This document shows, one piece after another, positions 1 to 7,716 of a DNA stretch of 64,000 bases. Origin of the DNA: Methyloceanibacter stevinii (lineage in GTDB: Bacteria > Pseudomonadota > Alphaproteobacteria > Rhizobiales > Methyloligellaceae); the NCBI RefSeq assembly GCF_001723355.1, contig NZ_LPWE01000013.1, positions 248,001 through 312,000 on the forward strand, in the 5' to 3' direction. The notes beneath the pieces were generated by a model, which did not search any database, was not told where the DNA came from, and worked only from the letters and a program-made list of their open reading frames with translations. How positions within the stretch are numbered: the first letter of the stretch is position 1; every line of letters begins with the position of its first letter. The translations under genes and the position numbers were made by a program.

Positions 1-502
1 TCGGCATCACAATTGTTGCCGGCGTACTGGACAGACTCCAATGCGCGCCAACCGCATGAAGCGCTCCAAGTTGTGGTGCCCTCAACCCCTCCTCGGGAAG
101 GCCTGTGTCGTCTCTTGAGTGATAACTGAAACTGTCTTTCCAAGTTGCCGAGACGCTCTTTGTTCCCAGGGTCTGCTTGGCTCGTTCAATCTCGACATGG
201 CTCAGCCATTCGTACACGCCGGGGCAGGTGCCTCGAAGGATTCCGTCGATGCCCACTGGCAATGCGAGCTTCTTTCGCTCTGTGACGATTATGCGCTCTC
301 CGTTGCTGAGCAGCAGGCAGCGTTCTTTGACTCTCGGAGAGACCTGAATCTCATACTCCCGTTCAACGCACGCCTTTTCACCAGGCCGCAGTAGCTGAAC
401 GGCTTCTCCGATGTCGTACTTGATGGGTCCGAGTACGAGCTCGGGAAGGTCAATCTCAAGCCTGTCCAGCGCGAGGCGCATCTGCCCGGATCCGCTTACC
501 AT
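1..502 (-). CDS. Superfamily 2 helicase, N-terminal part only (runs off the window edge)
   Basis: An open frame of 167 codons runs leftward from an ATG at 502 and leaves the window without a stop. The last visible residues read LRAPQLGALHAV, then AHW, then PATIVMP. This is the Q-motif-like and pre-Walker A part of DEAD/ResIII-type superfamily 2 helicases, which normally continue PTGTGKT; the single base left at position 1 (A on this strand) fits a Thr codon next. The first 130 or so residues are an unrecognised N-terminal region. The ATG overlaps the stop of the DUF2235 gene (ATGGTAA, 502-496), so the two are probably translationally coupled. Helicases starting like this are often found in phage-defence loci. 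Helicase identity is inferred from a short stretch, since Walker A and all later motifs lie outside. Confidence 0.72.
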   Translation of the reverse strand, partial: MVSGSGQMRLALDRLEIDLPELVLGPIKYDIGEAVQLLRPGEKACVEREYEIQVSPRVKERCLLLSNGERIIVTERKKLALPVGIDGILRGTCPGVYEWLSHVEIERAKQTLGTKSVSATWKDSFSYHSRDDTGLPEEGLRAPQLGALHAVGAHWSLSSTPATIVMP

Positions 503-1545
503 GGTTCGGTCCTGTGTTTTTGCGGCAGGTTTTCCGGCATGTAGGTTCCGGCTTTGATGCGATCGAAGACCGATTGATGAATGAGCGAGTTCTCGGGGAT
601 CGAGCGCGACGCGCCACCGTAAATTTTGAGGCGGAGTTTCCATTTGTCTTCCGGATCCCGGTAGGTCCGCGGCAGATACTCGACAGGCCACCACCAACCG
701 GTCAACGAGTCATGTAGTCGGGGGCTGCCTATGGACGGTCGGCCGAGCCCCACTAGTCGCTGCAAACGAGCTTGATCGACCAGTAGATTGGGCATTGCCT
801 CCCTGATCATCCAGTCCAATGCGATATTTGATGGACCGGACTCACTCTCAGAATGTCCCCCGCCGACGTCTGAATGGGTGCCGGCAAACCAGACCTGCTT
901 GATGTCCTGGAAGCTTCGGCCTTTGCCCCATAGATGCTGACGAAAAAATGCTCTGCGCTCATCGATCGCAATTGCGTGGCGTACCGTCTTGACGATTGCG
1001 TTATTGGTCGTGAAGGGGAGGCTTACCGGGTCGTAAACCCAGCCCACTGACTTCACTGTGTCCCAAAGGCCCAGGAAGTGAATTGAACAGCGCCTAGAGA
1101 AGGCTTTGCGAAATCCGCGATAAATCTCCGGCCGCATCTCGTAACGAAACATCTTGGATGCATAGGGTACGAGGTTGTCGTTACCCGTGTTCAGCAATCC
1201 GCACTTTGCGATTAGGGCCGCAATACCCCTGGCAGTGTATGCCCCGCGACTAAATCCAAAAATGAAGACCCTGTCGCCATCCTCAAAGTAGTCCATGAGG
1301 TAAGTGTATGCTTCTTCGATATCGCGGAGAATTCCAGCGCCAAAGGCGAGGCCCGCTGCTTTGCTCAGGCGCTTGCCCAATCGCGACCAGACCGTCGGAG
1401 CGCTGAGGGTTCCCACGCCTGGATCATAGTACGTGGCTTGCCCATCGCTCTTTTCCAGGACCGAGTAGAGCTTGAGCACGTTGGTGCTGCGCTCTCCGTA
1501 TTCGTTGCTCGTGCCGTCGCAACAAAGAACAATGTTTTTCGCCAC
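496..1545 (-). CDS. DUF2235 alpha/beta hydrolase (T6SS phospholipase-effector-like fold)
   Basis: A 349-residue protein if begun at the GTG at 1545, which gives the usual family opening M-A-K-N-I-V-L-C-C-D-G-T-S-N. An AGGAGG lies 13 bases upstream. The frame is open to 1638, but that start would leave only four bases to the divergent gene. The nucleophile elbow GFSRG (Ser99) is present, and GTHSDVGGGH follows further on, so the Ser-Asp-His hydrolase core looks complete. DUF2235 includes the Tle1 phospholipases of type VI secretion, but no T6SS gene is nearby. It sits head-to-tail with a helicase and divergent from a nuclease-like gene, so a role as a membrane- or lipid-attacking effector of a defence system is possible. 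That role is inference; family membership is fairly sure. Confidence 0.85.
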   Translation of the reverse strand: MAKNIVLCCDGTSNEYGERSTNVLKLYSVLEKSDGQATYYDPGVGTLSAPTVWSRLGKRLSKAAGLAFGAGILRDIEEAYTYLMDYFEDGDRVFIFGFSRGAYTARGIAALIAKCGLLNTGNDNLVPYASKMFRYEMRPEIYRGFRKAFSRRCSIHFLGLWDTVKSVGWVYDPVSLPFTTNNAIVKTVRHAIAIDERRAFFRQHLWGKGRSFQDIKQVWFAGTHSDVGGGHSESESGPSNIALDWMIREAMPNLLVDQARLQRLVGLGRPSIGSPRLHDSLTGWWWPVEYLPRTYRDPEDKWKLRLKIYGGASRSIPENSLIHQSVFDRIKAGTYMPENLPQKHRTEPW

Positions 1546-1642
1546 GCCCCGCCGATCGCCTCCTGCCGGATGTCGCTGTCGCAACTTTTGCGGTATTATT
1601 ATCAGACTACACGCAAATTGATAACGGCCCGGGACCATTTCA

Positions 1643-3532
1643 ATGGCAATAACTTGCGAAGACTGCAGTCCCTATCTGTCTGTAACGTTGCTTCGTGGCT
1701 CTGGTGGTCAGACTCCCACGTCGGCTCAGCTGCGGACCGCGATGCGCAAGGTTCTCAAGTTGGCGGCAGCGGCACCCAATAGCCGTGTCTCTTCTCGAGA
1801 CTTTAAGATGCCCGCCGCTCCGAAAGGTCTGCCGGACGGATTGGATGTCTCCTGGTTTCACTATGAGGAGCGACGATCCCCATCCTGGTGCCCTGGCGCC
1901 AACCTTGAGGATCGCACCCACCAGGCGGTCTATATCTTCCGGAAAGCGGACCTGGTCGCAATTTGCTTTTCCGATCCTGCCGCCCGCAATACGGCTGTGC
2001 GCGCCATTCGCAGCGCGGAAGCCGCACCGCTTAATCGCCTCAAGCCACTGTCGGCGGCTGAAACTGAGGCCGCCTTTGTTGAGAGCGGCCTGAGAACATT
2101 GTGGCTCGGTGGCGCTCACCGGCGCACACCGATCAAAGCAGACTCGAAGGTACTATCCGGGCTCGAACTTGAGTCGGCTCTGGATCCCCTTGAGGATCAG
2201 AGCTTCTACTACAGCTCGGTGCGCAGTACCTCGAGCAACAAGGATCTGGCACCAGCCGGGCAGGCCGCAATCGTTGGGGCGAGCCCAAGACAAGCTCGGA
2301 TATGGCTTGGACCAACGAGATCGTGGGGCGAATTTGCCACCTGTGTCGAGAAGATCCTCGATCATGCTGCAGATAAAACCGGCGGGAAATTGCCGCAAAG
2401 GCCCCCCATCCCAATTCTGGCGCGGCCCGTTGACGGTCTGGATGGTGTCAAGGATCCCTACGACATGGCGGTGATTGTGCCAGAACTGAATCTTGCGGAG
2501 ATAGCCGCTGGCGACGAAGAGGCGCTGGCACTGCAGCAATTCTGCGATGCTGCGAGGTTCAAGGTAGCTGAGTCTACGCAGCCGCCGGGTTTTGAAGCGG
2601 AAGTGTTTTGGGACGACGAGAAACTGGGCCGGCTTGGCTACACGTTCGATGTCCGCGAGTCTGGTAGCGTAGCGCTAACTTCCGAGATACTGGAAAAGAT
2701 CGGAGACGCCGAGCATCAACAGGCCGTGCTCGATCTGTGCTGCAGGCCCGATTATCTCAGTATCTATTTTGACACAGGCCATACCTATGCTCGGGGGCAG
2801 TTCTATCGGACGAACTTTCGGGACTTTCCTTTCCCCGGTTGGGACTGGGTCAACATGTCGGAAGAAGGCATAGTGGTTCAGCGGGAAAAGCCACTCGACG
2901 ATAAGCGTTTCGCAGTGGAGGATGTTGGCAGGGCAGAGGATTTGTCGTTATTCGGGTTCGTGGCGCGTCATTGGCCCAATATCAAAGACAGGGGGCCGGC
3001 AACCGGTTGGCTCGTTTGTGATGACGGCTCGATGGAATCGGCCGATTTTATTCACTTTGACGACAGCCAGGAACCGCCCCAGCTAACCCTAATCCATGTG
3101 AAGGGTAGCCACTCAGATCGTGCCAATCGCGGTGTCTCGGTCGCGGACTACGAAGTTGTTGTCGGCCAGGCCGTCAAGAATTTACGCCACGTAGACCGGG
3201 GGCTCTTGTTGGAAAAACTCAAAGCCAATAGCACAGGGACGCTTAAGGATGCAGTGTGGCTAAACGGCGAACGGCAGGCGAACCGGGAAGGTGTACTGGC
3301 AGCGCTAGGTCAAGCTGGCAGCAACATGGAACGTCATGTTGTAGTCTTGCAGCCCAGGGTACGGCGCAGCGTTCATGACAAGATTCGCGAAAAGATATCA
3401 GCCGGCGCAGGTACCTCGGACGTTCGCCGGATGCAACAGCTCGATACGCTGCTGCTCGGTGCTCGCGCCGATTGTAGTTCGATTGGCGCTTCCTTCACCG
3501 CAATCGGCGAAGACGATACCCTGCCCGCCTAG
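1643..3532 (+). CDS. Uncharacterised 629-residue protein with a nuclease-like HVK motif near the C-terminus
   Basis: I do not recognise a named family for the whole protein. The N-terminal 130 residues contain a Cys pair (ITCEDC) and a FRKADLVAICF stretch; the middle is mixed alpha/beta. At residues 468-488 the pattern is SADFIHFDD followed by LTLIHVKG (Asp468, His485, Lys487), then GVSVADYEVVVGQAVKNLR. An acidic residue after a strand, followed by a hydrophobic strand ending in xVK, resembles a PD-(D/E)XK nuclease core with His in place of the usual acidic residue, as in some sporadically distributed defence-associated proteins. The start at 1643 has no clear ribosome site. The gene diverges from the DUF2235-helicase pair with about 97 bases between starts, enough for a shared promoter region. 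Nuclease function is a hypothesis. Confidence 0.7.
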   Translation: MAITCEDCSPYLSVTLLRGSGGQTPTSAQLRTAMRKVLKLAAAAPNSRVSSRDFKMPAAPKGLPDGLDVSWFHYEERRSPSWCPGANLEDRTHQAVYIFRKADLVAICFSDPAARNTAVRAIRSAEAAPLNRLKPLSAAETEAAFVESGLRTLWLGGAHRRTPIKADSKVLSGLELESALDPLEDQSFYYSSVRSTSSNKDLAPAGQAAIVGASPRQARIWLGPTRSWGEFATCVEKILDHAADKTGGKLPQRPPIPILARPVDGLDGVKDPYDMAVIVPELNLAEIAAGDEEALALQQFCDAARFKVAESTQPPGFEAEVFWDDEKLGRLGYTFDVRESGSVALTSEILEKIGDAEHQQAVLDLCCRPDYLSIYFDTGHTYARGQFYRTNFRDFPFPGWDWVNMSEEGIVVQREKPLDDKRFAVEDVGRAEDLSLFGFVARHWPNIKDRGPATGWLVCDDGSMESADFIHFDDSQEPPQLTLIHVKGSHSDRANRGVSVADYEVVVGQAVKNLRHVDRGLLLEKLKANSTGTLKDAVWLNGERQANREGVLAALGQAGSNMERHVVVLQPRVRRSVHDKIREKISAGAGTSDVRRMQQLDTLLLGARADCSSIGASFTAIGEDDTLPA

Positions 3533-3593
3533 GCGGCCCTCAGAAACCTCTGAGCCGCTTGGTAGCCAATTGTGGCCGGGTCATTGCCGGCCG

Positions 3594-3670
3594 ATGCCCG
3601 CTTAGGGGCAAAAGCTGACCCCATCCGGCTGCAAAGACACGTCTGGTCCGTGCCAAGAGCGGACTTTGCG
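3594..3670 (+). repeat. Degenerate copy of a palindromic-ended intergenic repeat
   Basis: This stretch begins ATGCCCGCTTAGGGGCAA and ends with TGCCAAGAGCGGAC. It aligns over its length, in the same orientation, with the better copy at 6453-6529 (TGCCAAGAGCGGAC against TGCCAAAAGCGGAC, 13 of 14). The outer ends are complementary (CCGCTT against AAGCGG type), so it could fold into a long hairpin. It does not code. The element resembles a short dispersed repeat seen between genes of many Hyphomicrobiales. Confidence 0.6.
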
Positions 3671-3674
3671 CGTC

Positions 3675-4169
3675 TCAGCAAGGATAACCGCAATCCCGGC
3701 TACTCGTTTCCCTCTGCCGCAAACTTGGGCGCCGAGCAACGTATTGTCGGGGCGACGTGCCGGTCCAACGCTTGAAGGCGCGCGTGAAATGAGATTGGTC
3801 AGAATAGCCAAGCATATGCGCGATTTGTGCTCCCGTAAGCGCATCAGCCAGGACCAATTCGACGGCAGCAGATCGACGAATTTCGTCTACGAGGTCGGTG
3901 AATCTAAGACCAGTAGCAGCGAGACGTCGTTGTAGTGTCCTGACGCTTGTGTGGAGCTGCGCTGCCGCGTACGCGATGGCAACGGGCCCATACGGAAGTT
4001 CCACCTTTAGCAATTGCACAAGTCGATCGATTACGTCGGCTTGCCGTGGAAGATTCTGTGTCGAAGGCACGCTAGGCGGTGCGTCGGCCCGACCTAACGC
4101 ATCGGACGCCGCGTCGGTTGCGTCCGAATTCGTCTTGCAAAGTCCTGTCAACGCAGCCATTTGGGCCAC
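3675..4169 (-). CDS. Short AraC-family regulator lacking the usual N-terminal sensor domain
   Basis: About 164 residues. The C-terminal 100 hold both helix-turn-helix units of AraC/XylS regulators: VAIAYAAAQLHTSVRTLQRRL and then LTGAQIAHMLGYSDQSHFTRAFKRWTG, closing with SPRQY. Typical members are near 300-340 residues with an N-terminal ligand-binding domain; here only about 60 low-complexity residues precede the DNA-binding part. The start may be the GTG at 4169 or the ATG at 4160. It lies 29 bases beyond the stop of the Cys-rich secreted protein on the same strand and could share its transcript. It may be a decayed regulator or a stand-alone DNA-binding domain; I see no in-frame remnant of a sensor domain before the neighbour's stop. 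Confidence 0.75.
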   Translation of the reverse strand: MAQMAALTGLCKTNSDATDAASDALGRADAPPSVPSTQNLPRQADVIDRLVQLLKVELPYGPVAIAYAAAQLHTSVRTLQRRLAATGLRFTDLVDEIRRSAAVELVLADALTGAQIAHMLGYSDQSHFTRAFKRWTGTSPRQYVARRPSLRQRETSSRDCGYPC

Positions 4170-4198
4170 CGCAGAGCGAGTGTTTAGGGCAGGAACCT

Positions 4199-5167
4199 TT
4201 AGGGCTTGTAGTTGCTCATTCCGGGACCGGTTTTGTCGTAGATGTTGAAGAACTCGTCCGCCATGATCGTGGCGACGCCCCCTTCAGGCTTTTCGAGATT
4301 GTCCTGTTCCAGCTCTACGACACGCACTTTCCAGCCCTTTGGAAGACTTTTGAAACCGGCTTCCCCGGCGGCCATGAACTCTTCGTAGGTGTGCTGCGGC
4401 TTTAGGCCCAGCTCGAAGCCTTTCATGATCCATGTGTTGCCATCGGTATCGTCGATGAGCATTACCTTTGTGCCCTTATTCCAATTGATCGCACTCTTCC
4501 GAGCGATTGTTTGGGGCTCATATGGCTTGATGGTGTGAATGCTGAGATTTTTGCCCATGTTGAGTTGGGCAGTCCAAGGGGCCTTCAGGCCGCCGAACTC
4601 CCGCACCACGCCAACTTCGACTTCGAACCAATCGGGAGTCCACAGTTTGGGGCCATTCAAGGACGCACCCAGAACGCCGTACTGTTCCTTGATCTGGCTC
4701 ATGTTGAGCCCCGCAACGAGTGACTGCGGAGCGGAATCCTTGTCAGCGGGAATGTCCGGGTTGGCATAGGTGCCGTAGCACTCGGCGACGATGTCTCCCG
4801 TTTTTGGATCGATGCCAGCAAGGTACATCTCAATGAATCGCATGAGATGGGAGTTTTCAATTCGCTTGGTCACGGCATGATCGCCATCAGAAAGGACTGC
4901 AGGTTCCGGCTCCGCCAGCGCCTTAAGGCACCCCTGCGACAGGCCTGCCAGGTGCTCCGCCATGCAATCCTTGATGCGCCCCTTGCCGGGAACCACTCCG
5001 TCGCAGAGCTGCCTAACGTCTCCAACGCACTCTCGGACAACATCGATGCCGTGGTCGAGCTTGTCCCACGTGTCTTCCGCAAAGGCCGGCTGTGCAAGGG
5101 CACCCAACGCCGCGATGGCAATCCAAAAGCGGCTCGTGAGACAGACAAGTCCATTGCGGTTCATCAC
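4199..5167 (-). CDS. Secreted Cys-rich-repeat protein fused to an unknown C-terminal domain
   Basis: A 322-residue protein with a clear signal peptide (MMNRNG..., a hydrophobic run, then AQPAFAED at about residue 30). The mature N-terminus has four cysteines in the pattern ECVGDVRQLC...IKDCMAEHL...GCLKAL, like the short Cys-rich repeat of the Cys_rich_FGFR (Golgi glycoprotein 1) type that occurs in small alphaproteobacterial exported proteins. The remaining 230 residues, with WTPDWFEVEVGVVREFG and NTWIMKGFELGL, belong to no family I can name. The product should be periplasmic or secreted. It is flanked by two AraC-type regulators, one on each side, and divergent from the full-length one at 5347. 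That arrangement suggests regulated expression of this gene, but the signal is unknown. Confidence 0.65.
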   Translation of the reverse strand: MMNRNGLVCLTSRFWIAIAALGALAQPAFAEDTWDKLDHGIDVVRECVGDVRQLCDGVVPGKGRIKDCMAEHLAGLSQGCLKALAEPEPAVLSDGDHAVTKRIENSHLMRFIEMYLAGIDPKTGDIVAECYGTYANPDIPADKDSAPQSLVAGLNMSQIKEQYGVLGASLNGPKLWTPDWFEVEVGVVREFGGLKAPWTAQLNMGKNLSIHTIKPYEPQTIARKSAINWNKGTKVMLIDDTDGNTWIMKGFELGLKPQHTYEEFMAAGEAGFKSLPKGWKVRVVELEQDNLEKPEGGVATIMADEFFNIYDKTGPGMSNYKP

Positions 5168-5346
5168 CTATTGCTCCCCTTATTTGCAGGCGGCGCTTGC
5201 TACAAATTTCATTGGTCCATCCCTGCGCGGCTCGTTCCTTCCGGACCGAGGAAGGGCTGGCAGCGCTTTGGGGCGCTCGACCGTTGGTTGTCATCGGTAT
5301 CAGAGAGTGCTAGCAACCGGTTGCTTTTTGAGGACATGCATTCCGC

Positions 5347-6381
5347 ATGGCGAATCCCACTAACCCGGCAATGCAGCGCGCCGCTTCTCTCATGCAGCTG
5401 CCCGCGTTGCTGTCAGAATTGGGCGTCCCGCTTGATGTCGTTCTTGCCGGGACGGGTGTTCTGTCCGATGAACTCCGGCCGGACACCTTCATCCCTTACG
5501 CGGCTTATCTCGCTATCCTCGACAATGCCGCAGCGAACACGGGACGCGAAGACATCGGCTTGTTACTCGGAAACCGGCAATCCATCGCCGCGCTGGGTCC
5601 GCTTGGGCGGGTGATGTGCCATGCGGCGACGCTGGGCGAGGCACTCAGCGAATTCGCAGCCTTCCAGATCGGCAACTCAACCGGCGCCACCGTCTATCTC
5701 ATGCAGGCGGATCGTGACGTCGTCCTTGGCTATGGCATCTACGACCCAGCAGTCCACGCCTCCGTCCATGTTCATGACGTGGTCGTCGCCGTGGGCTGCA
5801 AACTCGTAAAGGAGTTGACGTTGGGTTCCGTCGTGCCGGAGGAGGTGTGGCTCGCTCGTCCCGCACCACAAGACCTTAAGCCTTATCGATCGCTCGGAGG
5901 AATGACCGTCCGGTTTGGCCAGAGCCATTCTGGCGTCGTGGTTGGCTCCGCAGGGCTAGCCTGTCGCCTTCCGCAGGGCAACGCGACCCTCCACGAAGCG
6001 GCACTGACCGAACTTGCGCCAGACCTCGCGAAGGCCCGAAAGAGTGTGGCGGGGCTCGTGCGGCATGAACTGCGTCATTTGCTTCTCACGAGTCGCGCGC
6101 GGATGGACGATGCAGCTGCCCATCTCGGGGTCCACCCGCGTTCTCTCAGGCGCCGGCTCCAGGAAGAGGGGGTGACGTTCGAGGAGTTGAAGGATGAAGT
6201 GCGCTACGCGATGGCGCGTGATCTGCTGAGGCTGGGCGCATTAAGTGTAACGGACATCGCAACAACGCTCGACTACTCGTCTGCGAGTTCCTTCGTCCAC
6301 GCCTTTGGGCGATGGAGCGGCATATCGCCGGCGAAGTGGCGAAAGAAGACGAACAGTCCGGCCAGTGCACCTTCGAACTGA
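5347..6381 (+). CDS. AraC-family transcriptional regulator with arabinose-binding-type N-terminal domain
   Basis: 344 residues, full length for the family. The N-terminal 200 residues match the Arabinose_bd-type sensor domain (GREDIGLLLGNRQS, then LGRVMCHAATLGEAL, then a VYLM strand). The C-terminus has the two-helix-turn-helix domain: MDDAAAHLGVHPRSLRRRL, then SVTDIATTLDYSSASSFVHAF and GISPAKWRKK. The gene diverges from the Cys-rich secreted protein with a 179-base gap, the usual layout of an AraC regulator and its target. A copy of the intergenic repeat lies 70 bases past its stop. Confidence 0.88.
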   Translation: MANPTNPAMQRAASLMQLPALLSELGVPLDVVLAGTGVLSDELRPDTFIPYAAYLAILDNAAANTGREDIGLLLGNRQSIAALGPLGRVMCHAATLGEALSEFAAFQIGNSTGATVYLMQADRDVVLGYGIYDPAVHASVHVHDVVVAVGCKLVKELTLGSVVPEEVWLARPAPQDLKPYRSLGGMTVRFGQSHSGVVVGSAGLACRLPQGNATLHEAALTELAPDLAKARKSVAGLVRHELRHLLLTSRARMDDAAAHLGVHPRSLRRRLQEEGVTFEELKDEVRYAMARDLLRLGALSVTDIATTLDYSSASSFVHAFGRWSGISPAKWRKKTNSPASAPSN

Positions 6382-6452
6382 TCGGGCCGAGGTCAATTGC
6401 ACAGCGAAAGTCCGGCACGGGTCGGAAACTGCCCTCGAGGCTACCTAAGGCC

Positions 6453-6529
6453 ATGTCCGCTTTGGGTCAGAAGCAGACATTGCGGCTGAGCGGCCGGCTT
6501 GTCCGCTATGTGCCAAAAGCGGACGTCAT
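6453..6529 (+). repeat. Palindromic-ended intergenic repeat (MSALGQKQTL-type)
   Basis: The left end ATGTCCGCTTTGG is the near-perfect inverse of the right end CCAAAAGCGGACGTCAT. If translated it would read MSALGQKQTL, a peptide that often contaminates gene predictions in Bradyrhizobium-like genomes because this short repeat is scattered between genes. It is non-coding here: no ribosome site, and the reading runs into unrelated sequence. A degraded copy in the same orientation lies at 3594-3670, so the pair brackets the AraC / Cys-rich / AraC block. Confidence 0.7.
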
Positions 6530-6567
6530 GGGACACTCGACAATTAGGCGTGGCGGGGTTGCTCAGC

Positions 6568-7716
6568 CTAAAGATAGAACGAGATTTGGTCCAAGGTCAG
6601 CAGCACTTGGAGCGCTGCCTTCTGCGTATATGCGTCGGCCGGCGCCGCACCGTGACCTACTGCGTGCCGCGTCGCATTGATTGCTGAATCACCGAGGGGA
6701 TCAAAGTCCTCATAGGTGTAGTTTCTCAGGTATACGAGAAACGGCCTTGGGAATAGCAGCGACGCTTCGTCCTGGTTCTTAGTGATGCCCTGCTCAATCG
6801 CGAAATCGAGGAGCTTTTCTATTTTGGCGCCGGACCCAACAGCGGCGATCCGTGCATCCCGCAGAACGCCCTCGATTTCCGTCAGCGCCGTCTTTATGCA
6901 GCCAACCGAGTCCCCACGCTCGAATGCATTGAGCGCTGATTCCAGCAGACTTCGGCGACTCGCGAAGTGTTCGTTGCGCCACCATCGGTCTGCCATGCAC
7001 TCGAAACGGGCGCCGTCAAATTTTTCAACTAGCGCCCTTTCCTGAGCCTCGATCTCGAAATCGTGCTTGAACGCGTTCAACAGTGCTTCGAAATCACCAC
7101 CAATCAGCTCCACAAATGGGAACCATCCAGCACGAACCAACCGCGGGAAGAATGCAGAATCATCGAACGTCTCGTAGATGTTTTGGAATCGCAACAAGCG
7201 ATACAGGTGGGCGACCGCACACTCCACCTCCTCCTGGTTGGTCTCTCGCTGGTCATCAAGATCGAAGACAATCGCGAACTTCCAACCGACCTTTAGGATC
7301 CAGGCGACCTTGTCTGTAGGTGCAATCGTGACACCCATTGGACTCACGTGAGTGATATCCGCTATGTCGGAGAGGAATACTTTTTGGCCTGCGCTGATGT
7401 TGCGTTTTGCACGCATTTTTATGCTAACGGCAACGCCATTTGGGTACAGTTCGGCCGCATGGTCCTCATGGACAACCAAGAGAAATCCGCACCAATGATC
7501 CGGCACCAGTTCGATGCCCAATGCACGCGCACGCCCAGCCAGGTGGTCGAGTAGTCCCTTCACATACGTGTAAAATTCGGGTTGATCGGACGTGAGCGCT
7601 GCATGAGTGAGAACCGCAACGGTCTCTCCGGCGCGCGCGTTCGATGCCGCGAACCCGCTGATTTTTACGTTGGTCAATTTGATCGGTTCTGGACTGTCAA
7701 CGGGGGGGATCTTCAT
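6568..7716 (-). CDS. Uncharacterised 382-residue protein with a possible C-terminal HEPN domain
   Basis: No named family is recognised. The last 35 residues contain RHAVGHG (Arg350, His355), an R-x4-H motif preceded by Asn and followed by a Y, an Ala-rich helix and LLTLDQISFYL. This layout is typical of HEPN-like domains (R-x4-6-H, often R-N/H-x-x-x-H-G), many of which are RNases or form toxin-antitoxin or abortive-infection proteins. The N-terminal 200 residues are mixed, with a hydrophobic WILKVGWKFAIVFDLD strand and an acidic DLDDQRE. The middle has conserved-looking aromatic pairs (DRWWRNEHF). The gene stands alone between a repeat and the island boundary at radC. A defence-type role is suggested by motif and place only. 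Confidence 0.6.
   Translation of the reverse strand: MKIPPVDSPEPIKLTNVKISGFAASNARAGETVAVLTHAALTSDQPEFYTYVKGLLDHLAGRARALGIELVPDHWCGFLLVVHEDHAAELYPNGVAVSIKMRAKRNISAGQKVFLSDIADITHVSPMGVTIAPTDKVAWILKVGWKFAIVFDLDDQRETNQEEVECAVAHLYRLLRFQNIYETFDDSAFFPRLVRAGWFPFVELIGGDFEALLNAFKHDFEIEAQERALVEKFDGARFECMADRWWRNEHFASRRSLLESALNAFERGDSVGCIKTALTEIEGVLRDARIAAVGSGAKIEKLLDFAIEQGITKNQDEASLLFPRPFLVYLRNYTYEDFDPLGDSAINATRHAVGHGAAPADAYTQKAALQVLLTLDQISFYL

Noticed and set aside
119-394. Plus-strand open frame of 91 codons at the left edge
   Set aside because: It lies antisense to the helicase start, which has recognisable motifs and a start overlapping the neighbouring gene; this frame has no family resemblance.
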